IMG/VR virus record: IMGVR_UViG_3300044641_007385
Location: 1 to 34,869 of that record
DNA length: 34,869 bases
Source of the DNA: a virus
Direction: 5' to 3' (one strand)
Under the pieces are notes generated by a model. It saw only the letters and a program-made list of their open reading frames with translations, made no database searches and had not been told where the DNA came from. Positions 29,859-34,869 of this stretch are shown in pieces (within the stretch, counting starts at the first letter, position 1; each line of letters starts with the position of its first letter). Position numbers and translations under genes: made by a program.

Positions 29859-30050
29859 ATGTTAGATTTGATGCCTTGGATACTTGTAGTACAATTGTGG
29901 ACAGATCCACCGCCCAAAATGAAATTTGTTTACAGTAAAGTCTACCCAAATTACGCCGAATGCATGGATGCAAGAAAAGAATGGGACAACAAAGGATTTG
30001 TTGCTATCTGTTCAGTCAAACCCGTTAAAGAAAACGATAAAAAACCGTGA
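29859..30050 (+). CDS. Small-array protein 5, WIL...C...C type (63 residues)
   Basis: Begins with a hydrophobic strand (MPWILVVQLWTDPPP) and continues KMKFVYSKVYPNYAECMDAR and GFVAICSV, with two cysteines 17 residues apart. This matches the protein at 7120-7326 in layout, so a small family with two members lies in this window. AAGGAC precedes the ATG. Its stop overlaps the GTG start of the next gene. Confidence 0.7.
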   Translation: MLDLMPWILVVQLWTDPPPKMKFVYSKVYPNYAECMDARKEWDNKGFVAICSVKPVKENDKKP

Positions 30051-30286
30051 GTGTGGTGTTTCCAGCAGAAAAAGGTAGATTTATTCATACTGGCCCTTTC
30101 GATGAGGACATGCCTTATCACTACATTATCATATGCGATTATCGTTGGTGGGCCAACAATGAAACAGAGATATATACTTGGATGGATCAGTGTTTGCCCA
30201 AAGGAAGAAAACATCAACAGGGCATGGTTGTAGTAATAGAAAACGAATCTGATGCAAGTAACTTTTTATTAAAATGGCAACTGTAA
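30047..30286 (+). CDS. Small-array protein 6, motif member (79 residues)
   Basis: Starts with GTG overlapping the previous stop (GTGA). It contains an aromatic middle (HYIIICDYRWWANNETEIYT), a helix and a loop, and ends VVVIENESDASNFLLKWQL, a full copy of the shared motif. It overlaps the next ATG by 13 bases. No function known. Confidence 0.75.
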   Translation: MSVVFPAEKGRFIHTGPFDEDMPYHYIIICDYRWWANNETEIYTWMDQCLPKGRKHQQGMVVVIENESDASNFLLKWQL

Positions 30287-30498
30287 TTCTATACGATGTT
30301 GAAGAAATACCAATAACAGAATGGGCAAGAAATCACTGTCTCAGTTTTGTCGGATGGATGATTTATGAAAACGAAGCCACTATAGGTTGGATAGATGATG
30401 ACCCAGACTGGTGGGCAAGATACGAATTTGAATTTACTAATGAACAAGAAGCTCTAATATTTCAAATGCGCTGGCAAGGACAATCTCATGCAACATAA
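30274..30498 (+). CDS. Small-array protein 7, motif member (74 residues)
   Basis: An acidic, tryptophan-rich protein (ITEWARNHCLSFVGWMIYEN, then GWIDDDPDWWARYEFEF) ending FTNEQEALIFQMRWQGQ plus a short tail. The shared motif is present with Met in place of Leu. It overlaps neighbours on both sides by 11 to 13 bases. Confidence 0.75.
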   Translation: MATVILYDVEEIPITEWARNHCLSFVGWMIYENEATIGWIDDDPDWWARYEFEFTNEQEALIFQMRWQGQSHAT

Positions 30499-30910
30499 TT
30501 TAGAACGTGACATGAAAGATGCTCGATGGTTCGTAGATAAAGTGCGAGCAAGTGAAAGTTATTCTCAAAATTTATACGCTGCACTTTGTAATAATGCTTT
30601 TCAAAAATTAGAACTCATGCCCGTGCTCAAGGATGAAGTATGGTCATGTACTTGGCGCTACGCTGGAGGTATAGTAGCAGATATTCGCTGCGAAGGTGAT
30701 TACATGGACTGGTATTGTTCGGGCATTCATGACACCGGTCTTTACAACGAAGATGGTTTAACTATGGAACTGTCAGAAGAACAATTGGCACAGATGACCA
30801 TGACAGCAAAGTATGTTCCTGAAAGCATAATTACCCAAGAAATACGTGAAGATTTTAAACAACTTGGATGGGTTGTGGTGGAAGATTATTATGACGACGA
30901 CGGTATCTAA
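30488..30910 (+). CDS. Small-array protein 8, conserved-looking 140-residue protein
   Basis: The longest protein of the array. A helical N-terminus (DARWFVDKVRASESYSQNLY) is followed by VWSCTWRYAGGIVADIRCEG and DYMDWYCSGIHDTG, a Trp/Cys/Gly-rich segment, and a C-terminal helix ending LGWVVVEDYYDDD. I recall this AGGIVA...GDYMDWYCSG type in other T4-like phages, as an uncharacterised protein. It lacks the shared C-terminal motif. Confidence 0.75.
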   Translation: MQHNLERDMKDARWFVDKVRASESYSQNLYAALCNNAFQKLELMPVLKDEVWSCTWRYAGGIVADIRCEGDYMDWYCSGIHDTGLYNEDGLTMELSEEQLAQMTMTAKYVPESIITQEIREDFKQLGWVVVEDYYDDDGI

Positions 30911-31181
30911 ACACTTACAAGATGTCCCGCCACTGGAGAATCATCCATACGAGTGGGCATGGAATCTGCATCCAACAGACAAAATGAGCATAGTGATTTA
31001 TCATTGGAGTAAACCGGTTATGCGTTTTTCATTGTGTGAAGCAATTGAATCCAGCAGTCGAAATGAAGTATTAAAACACATTGTTGAATGCGACAATACA
31101 CCTTGGCTTAAATCTTGGCAAGAAGAAAAACATACATGCCTAATCAATTTACTCGCAGCAGATTACAATGCAAACCTATAA
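30891..31181 (+). CDS. Small-array protein 9 (96 residues)
   Basis: The start at ATG 30891 overlaps the previous stop by 20 bases; an open frame from 30846 mainly shadows the previous gene. The protein begins MTTTVSKHLQDVPPLENHPY, has a Trp/His/Cys-bearing middle (KMSIVIYHWSKPVMRFSLCE) and ends helical. No shared motif. No ribosome site is seen, so it may depend on coupled translation. Confidence 0.6.
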   Translation: MTTTVSKHLQDVPPLENHPYEWAWNLHPTDKMSIVIYHWSKPVMRFSLCEAIESSSRNEVLKHIVECDNTPWLKSWQEEKHTCLINLLAADYNANL

Positions 31182-31365
31182 CAAACTACACTGGCCATAT
31201 CAATACCGTATGCTGCCTGAACCAGATGCTTGGGAACAAGCCTGTAGATTAGAAGCCTATTGTATAGATAACTTTGATAGAGGTGCATGGCGGAACAATG
31301 GTCTATATTTTGCATTTAAAAACCAAGCAGATGCTACTATATTTTTACTAAGATGGGGTGGTTAA
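31168..31365 (+). CDS. Small-array protein 10, motif member (65 residues)
   Basis: A compact protein starting MQTYNKLHWPYQYRMLPEPD, then a Cys-bearing helix (WEQACRLEAYCIDNFD) and ending YFAFKNQADATIFLLRWGG, the clearest copy of the shared motif together with 29287. It overlaps the previous gene by 14 bases and abuts the next start. Confidence 0.75.
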   Translation: MQTYNKLHWPYQYRMLPEPDAWEQACRLEAYCIDNFDRGAWRNNGLYFAFKNQADATIFLLRWGG

Positions 31366-31629
31366 GTGCCGAGCGAAATAAGAATACCATATCCTAAATT
31401 AGAAAAAAACCTAAACGAAATCGAAGAGTGGTTGAGGACCAATGCTGGCACAGGATCGGTAAGATATGGTGGACGCGAAGGAGAAATTCGTCATTGGTTA
31501 AATGGTGACGATTGGTTGTATTATGTGCAATATACATTAGGGGATCAGGCCTCGTTGGAGGATTCGACTACGGTTTACATTTTCAAAAATGAAAAGGTTG
31601 CAACCGAATTTGCACTAAGATTCGTGTAA
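31366..31629 (+). CDS. Small-array protein 11, motif member (87 residues)
   Basis: Starts with GTG directly after the previous stop. A helix (LEKNLNEIEEWLRTNAG) precedes strands with RYGGREGEIRHWL and DDWLYYVQYTLG, and the end VYIFKNEKVATEFALRFV matches the shared motif with Phe in place of Trp. It is the last gene of the array; the next promoter overlaps its stop. Confidence 0.75.
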   Translation: MPSEIRIPYPKLEKNLNEIEEWLRTNAGTGSVRYGGREGEIRHWLNGDDWLYYVQYTLGDQASLEDSTTVYIFKNEKVATEFALRFV

Positions 31630-31658
31630 TTGACTTTATATTGGATTGCTGTTAAAAT
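31630..31658 (+). promoter_or_regulatory. Sigma70-like promoter (TTGACT-N17-TAAAAT)
   Basis: TTGACT (31630-31635), 17 bases, TAAAAT (31653-31658). Predicted +1 near 31665 gives an 18-base leader before the ATG at 31683, and that leader contains no Shine-Dalgarno. Confidence 0.8.
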
Positions 31659-31682
31659 ATACTTTTTACCTAACTTACTTCT

Positions 31683-31931
31683 ATGCACACTGACGCTCTC
31701 GGCAAAGATATTGTGGTTGATGATTATGTGGCTTTCCCGCAGGCCAACCGGCTCATGATAGGTAAAGTTGCTCGATTGAGTAACAAAATGATTATTATAG
31801 AAGCAGTGGTCAAGAAAAGAATCAATCGGCGCACGGGCGAATTTGTTGAAACCTATCGCAAATATCCCAAGGATAGCGTTATAGTAGATCGAGATGCTGG
31901 GCTTACAATGTACGTTATAAGGAACTCATGA
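31683..31931 (+). CDS. Hypothetical SH3-like beta-barrel protein, 82 residues
   Basis: Beta-rich with DIVVDDYVAFPQANRLMIGK and VARLSNKMIIIEAVV, the pattern of a small SH3/KOW-like barrel, and a basic loop (KKRINRRTGEFVETYRKYP). It lies behind its own promoter with no ribosome site and overlaps uvsE by ATGA, so the two genes are made together. Nucleic acid binding is plausible from the basic loop but not shown. Confidence 0.7.
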   Translation: MHTDALGKDIVVDDYVAFPQANRLMIGKVARLSNKMIIIEAVVKKRINRRTGEFVETYRKYPKDSVIVDRDAGLTMYVIRNS

Positions 31932-32944
31932 TTAAACGAATTGGCTTTGCTTGTAAATGGCTGAATGATCCGAGCGAATGTGGCGGCATGAAAGTGAATG
32001 CTGTGGATAGGGATCTCAATGGCCGATCGACTACTATGCGTTGGTTGCGAGAGCATCCTGGTGAGGCTGAACAGCGTCAGTGGGACATAATGAATCACAA
32101 CGCTGCTGCGGCAGTAAAGATGGTTGAGCGTGTGGCTACCTTGCCTGCTGAGCGTAGAATGGTACGTTTAGGTAGCGAAATGTTGCAAGGCTACACTGAA
32201 CCCAATTGGATTGAATGGTGGCAACAAGCAGATGTACAACGCCATTTAGAAAAGATCTTTGCACCTATTGGTGAAACTGCACGCCGCCTGGATGTACGGC
32301 TAAGTTTTCATCCCGGGCAATTTTGTGTGTTGGCCAGTGAGAATGACAACATCGTAAATAGAAGTATAGAGGAGTTTGAATATCATGCAGATATGGCAAG
32401 ATGGATGGGCTACGGCGCTTCGTTTCAGGACTTTAAAATCAATGTCCACATCTCGGGTAAACGCGGTCCAGCCGGTATCCGCAGTGCGCTCCAGCGCCTC
32501 AGCCCCGAAGCAAGAAATTGCATCACGATCGAAAACGACGAAATGTCATGGGGACTTGAAGCCAGTCTTGAATTGGCGAATGACGTCGCTTTGGTATTAG
32601 ATCTACATCATCATTGGATTGCCACAGGAGAATACATTGAGCATAGAGATGATCGTATCAAGAGGGTCATTGATAGTTGGCGCGGTGTGCGCCCTGTCGT
32701 TCATTATAGCATTAGTCGTGAAGATGTTCTTGTGGGTTATGACCCTACCTGCCGTCCGCAACTTGATACACTTTTAGCACAGGGTTACAAAAAACAAAAA
32801 CTGCGAGCGCACAGTGACTTTGCGTGGAATCAAGCGTGTAACGAGTGGGCATTAGAACACAATGAGTGGGCTGATATCATGGTCGAAGCCAAAGGAAAGA
32901 ATTTGGCCAGCCAACAATTATACGAACAATCTAAACTTCTCTGA
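31928..32944 (+). CDS. uvsE: UV damage endonuclease UvsE/UVDE
   Basis: A 338-residue TIM-barrel, metal-dependent endonuclease that nicks DNA 5' of UV photoproducts. Visible family landmarks are RIGFACKWLN at the start, LSFHPGQFCVLAS, FKINVHISGKRG, CITIENDEMSWG and LVLDLHHHWIATGE, together with His, Glu and Asp metal ligands, and VVHYSISRED near the end. The length is close to bacterial UvsE. Such genes are typical of phages in sunlit water and of T4-like cyanophages, and support an aquatic setting. The stop overlaps the converging minus-strand gene by 14 bases. Confidence 0.95.
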   Translation: MIKRIGFACKWLNDPSECGGMKVNAVDRDLNGRSTTMRWLREHPGEAEQRQWDIMNHNAAAAVKMVERVATLPAERRMVRLGSEMLQGYTEPNWIEWWQQADVQRHLEKIFAPIGETARRLDVRLSFHPGQFCVLASENDNIVNRSIEEFEYHADMARWMGYGASFQDFKINVHISGKRGPAGIRSALQRLSPEARNCITIENDEMSWGLEASLELANDVALVLDLHHHWIATGEYIEHRDDRIKRVIDSWRGVRPVVHYSISREDVLVGYDPTCRPQLDTLLAQGYKKQKLRAHSDFAWNQACNEWALEHNEWADIMVEAKGKNLASQQLYEQSKLL

Positions 32945-34055
32945 GATTGAGATCCTGTAACAAGGGCCTTATTTCTTGATCTAACAGGGAAGAAAATTCT
33001 CCGTACCAATCGCGTTCAATCATGACATGATAGTTGTGTTCCACTATATCTTTGACCTGTGTCAACACAGTTTCAGGATCTTGTTTACACAGCCATGACA
33101 CTTGATCCATGGCCATGGTCCAACGATGATGGGAATCTGGTTCGTTATCGTAACTTTCGTCAATGATGCTATCAAAGGTTCGAAAACCAAAATCTCGTAG
33201 ATTTTTCAAATAATGCTGACCAGCAACAGCTACAAACAATCTCTTTGATATAATGGGCTTGACAATTTTTTCTGTATAAAAATTGTAATGATTCTCAAAG
33301 TTGGTTTCTGCAACAATGGAATAATTTGTTTGATTATAGACAGTCAATGGCACAACACAGCTAATTCCCAGTCTATGTCCATAATATAACACTTGATCTA
33401 TGCTATGCGAAAACTTCAAATCGGGAATAATTTCCACACCTTCTGTTTCCATAATAAAATTAGGATTGTTATCTAACCTGGTTTGTATATTATGATAATA
33501 AGTCATAATGACTTGATCTTCAATTGATCTGGTTTTAACCCAATCATATACAAAATCTCTATGTATTCGTTGAGCACCGAGCAAAGCATCAAATGCAATT
33601 GGTTTTACTCCTGGTAATAATTTATTATCTAAAAATCCTGGATGTAACTCTTTATAAAAATACAATGTTTGGGTAAACCAATCCATCCAGGGGTACACAC
33701 GAGCTGTATTAAACTTGTCTCTAAAGGCACCATTAACAAAAATAGTAATCTTGGGTCTGTCTAATAGACGTAATTGTTCTTCGGTTCGAATATGTAATTC
33801 GCTACAGAATACAAATATTCTGTCGGTACAATCGTAAATTTGATCCAAGCGATCTAACCAGCCTGTTTCGGCAGGAAACGGCACATGAAAGCCGGCAAAT
33901 TTTATCTTATATTCGCGTTCTATAAATTTATCAAGAGAATCGGCACCATAATAGTGCCGATGTCCATCAAACCTAATCTGCTTTAACATGTTGAAATGGT
34001 ATTGACTGGCACCGCTACCTTCGTGGTAGACCGCAACACCTTCAACAATGATCAT
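32931..34055 (-). CDS. Glycosyltransferase-like protein, copy 3 of 3
   Basis: A 374-residue minus-strand protein with the C-terminal block FYTEKIVKPIISKRLFVAVA and FGFRTFDSIIDESYDNEPD shared with the copies at 1696 and 21159. It is closer to copy 2 in this block (TEKI-x-KPI-x-x-KR and DESYDNE are common). The N-terminal domain starts MIIVEGVAVYHEGSGASQYH. It starts in an ATGA overlap with the H1-like gene upstream on the same strand, so both come from one transcript. It converges on uvsE. Confidence 0.62.
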   Translation of the reverse strand: MIIVEGVAVYHEGSGASQYHFNMLKQIRFDGHRHYYGADSLDKFIEREYKIKFAGFHVPFPAETGWLDRLDQIYDCTDRIFVFCSELHIRTEEQLRLLDRPKITIFVNGAFRDKFNTARVYPWMDWFTQTLYFYKELHPGFLDNKLLPGVKPIAFDALLGAQRIHRDFVYDWVKTRSIEDQVIMTYYHNIQTRLDNNPNFIMETEGVEIIPDLKFSHSIDQVLYYGHRLGISCVVPLTVYNQTNYSIVAETNFENHYNFYTEKIVKPIISKRLFVAVAGQHYLKNLRDFGFRTFDSIIDESYDNEPDSHHRWTMAMDQVSWLCKQDPETVLTQVKDIVEHNYHVMIERDWYGEFSSLLDQEIRPLLQDLNLREV

Positions 34056-34366
34056 TTGGATTTTTTAGTGGCGGTTTTCTTGGCAGTAGTTTTCTTTACC
34101 GCAGTCTTGGCTCTGGCAGCAGTTTCTTTAACTTTGGCTTTGGCCTTGGTAGCAGTTTTCTTTGTTTTTTCAACAACCACTTCAGCTGCGGCTACCGCGT
34201 CTTGGATGTCTACTTTACCATCTTTGTTTACATCCAATGCTTCAACTACAGCATTCTTAGTAGCACCATCCAACGGATGAGATCCTGAATCGTCTGATCT
34301 TCTACCATTCCATAAGAACCAACCCAACGCAACAACAATAATTGCTATTAGAATTACTAATTCCAT
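34052..34366 (-). CDS. Membrane-anchored EF-hand protein with histone H1-like tail
   Basis: A 104-residue protein. The start at 34366 is set by AAGGAG at 34375-34380; the longer frame from 34486 has no site. It has an N-terminal membrane helix (MELVILIAIIVVALGWFLW), then a calcium-loop motif (D45-V-N47-K-D49-G-K-V-D53-I-Q-D56) and a tail of about 38 residues of Lys, Ala and Thr repeats (KKTATKAKAKVKETAARAK...) like histone H1 C-terminal tails. It could tie DNA or RNA to the membrane in a calcium-sensitive way; this is inference. It heads a minus-strand pair with the glycosyltransferase. Confidence 0.75.
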   Translation of the reverse strand: MELVILIAIIVVALGWFLWNGRRSDDSGSHPLDGATKNAVVEALDVNKDGKVDIQDAVAAAEVVVEKTKKTATKAKAKVKETAARAKTAVKKTTAKKTATKKSK

Positions 34367-34426
34367 TTTTACATCTCCTTGAAAAATATGTAAAATATTT
34401 AGCGATAAAAAAGAGCAAACAAAATC

Positions 34427-34453
34427 ATTATATGGGCATATTCTATGTTGCAA
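34427..34453 (-). promoter_or_regulatory. Minus-strand promoter sharing its -35 with the plus-strand promoter
   Basis: On the minus strand the palindromic TTGCAA (34453-34448) is followed by 15 bases and TATAAT (34432-34427), pointing toward the EF-hand gene. A 15-base spacer is short, so it may be weak. Confidence 0.5.
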
Positions 34454-34476
34454 CGCAGCATAAATTATAGTATAAT
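34448..34476 (+). promoter_or_regulatory. Sigma70-like promoter (TTGCAA-N17-TATAAT)
   Basis: TTGCAA (34448-34453), 17 bases, TATAAT (34471-34476). It has the same -35 as the hsp20 promoter. Predicted +1 near 34483 gives a leader with GAGGAGA before the ATG at 34506. Confidence 0.85.
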
Positions 34477-34505
34477 CATTGAACATTAACTTAGAGGAGA
34501 ATCAA

Positions 34506-34733
34506 ATGTTTACAGTTGATACAGTAGTCGACAATGCAGTAAAGACAACCAAAGCAGTTTTAATTCATGTTCCAAACGAGGACGTTCGTTCCAGTTTAGA
34601 AACCTTGGTAGAAGCCAATGCTACATTCACCAAGACCGTTTACAACACCGGCTTCGAATTGGCCAAAAATGTTGCCGATTCAGCAATTGCTTTTTTCCCA
34701 AAACAGCCAGCTACCAGTAGCAGCAAAAAGTAA
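34506..34733 (+). CDS. Small helical protein, phasin-like
   Basis: A 75-residue protein; ATG 34506 is chosen because of GAGGAGA at 34494-34500 (a TTG frame from 34479 has none). It is amphipathic helix throughout (VDNAVKTTKAVLIHVPNEDV, then SLETLVEANATFTKTVYNTG), with a Ser/Lys-rich end. The pattern resembles phasin granule-coating proteins, though it is much shorter and without a firm signature. It stands alone between a promoter and a terminator. Function unknown. Confidence 0.7.
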   Translation: MFTVDTVVDNAVKTTKAVLIHVPNEDVRSSLETLVEANATFTKTVYNTGFELAKNVADSAIAFFPKQPATSSSKK

Positions 34734-34757
34734 ACAGTTGCTAAAATAGCAAGATCC

Positions 34758-34784
34758 AAAGCCCTGGTTGACAGGGCTTTTTTT
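34758..34784 (+). terminator. Intrinsic terminator
   Basis: AAAGCCCTG-GTTGA-CAGGGCTTT followed by TTTT. It closes the one-gene unit 34506-34733. Confidence 0.93.
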
Positions 34785-34827
34785 ATGTGTTACTATAAAC
34801 ACCCTATTAACTTTTTTAGGATATACA

Positions 34828-34869
34828 GTGAACAAATTATTGTTAAATTGTAGACCCGCTACAGTATTT
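34828..34869 (+). CDS. Start of a further gene, truncated by the window end
   Basis: GTG 34828 opens a frame (MNKLLLNCRPATVF) that stays open to the last base, with TTTAGGA about eight bases upstream. Only 14 codons are visible and no product can be named. Confidence 0.4.
   Translation, partial: MNKLLLNCRPATVF

Noticed and set aside
33996-34280. 94-codon plus-strand frame rich in Val, Ala and Thr
   Set aside because: Reverse reading of the Lys/Ala-rich H1-like tail; the minus-strand gene has a clear ribosome site, membrane helix and calcium loop.
1-34869. tRNA or other structured RNA genes
   Set aside because: All intergenic gaps (none over about 230 bases including small genes) were read for cloverleaf arms and CCA ends; none was seen by eye.

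Overview
The window is about 35 kb of densely packed, AT-rich viral DNA, almost certainly from the genome of a large T4-like (myovirus-type) bacteriophage of a Gram-negative, probably aquatic, host. The reasons are as follows. Genes are short, overlap by 1 to 14 bases and lie mostly on one strand. Virion proteins (PAAR spike tip, fibre-like proteins) sit among nucleotide-metabolism genes (class Ia nrdB, glutaredoxin). There are host-takeover genes (ribosomal protein bS21, ClpS, small heat shock protein). The products match types familiar from T4-like cyanophages and pelagiphages (UvsE, Hsp20, twitch radical SAM, Sm-like protein). Two promoter classes are visible: sigma70-like promoters with a constant 17-base spacer, and NNTAAATA(C) boxes resembling the T4 late promoter TATAAATA. 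The standard bacterial code is used. I see no tRNA, rRNA, CRISPR array, transposase or integrase, and no gap above 300 bases without a gene.

Layout. (1) 1-3.4 kb: the 3' part of nrdB, two glycosyltransferase-like genes, glutaredoxin and an Sm-like protein. (2) 3.4-5.5 kb: a small virion protein, the PAAR tip, a SleB-type wall hydrolase and a three-helix membrane protein (possible lysis pair). (3) 5.5-7.9 kb: a run of tiny unknown, probably early genes, several below 60 residues, closed by a strong terminator at 7861. (4) 7.9-12.0 kb: three structural genes and a large membrane protein with a zinc ribbon. (5) 12.0-15.1 kb: a translation and protein-quality block (bS21, Hsp20, ClpS), then a cytidylyltransferase-like enzyme and a DEDDh exonuclease. 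(6) 15.15-18.98 kb: four envelope-directed genes bracketed by terminators, including a 755-residue exported protein with nine tandem CX9C repeats. (7) 19-21.2 kb: a proline-rich microprotein, a membrane-anchored helical protein, a small HTH-like protein, a small membrane protein and an S11 D,D-peptidase. (8) 21.2-28.7 kb: a glycosyltransferase on the minus strand, a nucleotide-sugar dehydrogenase, a 2OG-Fe(II) dioxygenase-like protein, an amidinotransferase, a methyltransferase-like protein, a fibre protein and a radical SAM enzyme. This looks like a surface-modification or decoration block. (9) 28.7-31.6 kb: a tandem array of eleven small proteins, six of which end in the same F-x-N/D-E-...-F-x-L-K/R-W/F motif. 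(10) 31.6-34.87 kb: UvsE repair endonuclease, a third copy of the glycosyltransferase family, a membrane-anchored EF-hand/histone-H1-like protein, a phasin-like helical protein, and the start of a further gene.

How it may work together. Sigma70-like promoters sit in front of the small-gene blocks (5.7, 6.1, 28.7, 31.6 kb), hsp20 and the wall hydrolase, as expected for host-polymerase-driven genes. The NNTAAATA(C) boxes precede structural, membrane and envelope genes. Several promoters place the predicted transcript start at, or within a base or two of, the start codon, so some mRNAs should be leaderless or lack a Shine-Dalgarno. That is notable in a phage that brings its own bS21, the ribosomal protein tied to Shine-Dalgarno recognition. 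The strongest candidates for undescribed biology are the terminator-bounded CX9C envelope operon, the small-protein array with a shared C-terminal motif, and the bS21/Hsp20/ClpS block combined with leaderless initiation. All functions are inferred from sequence reading alone; no database search was run.
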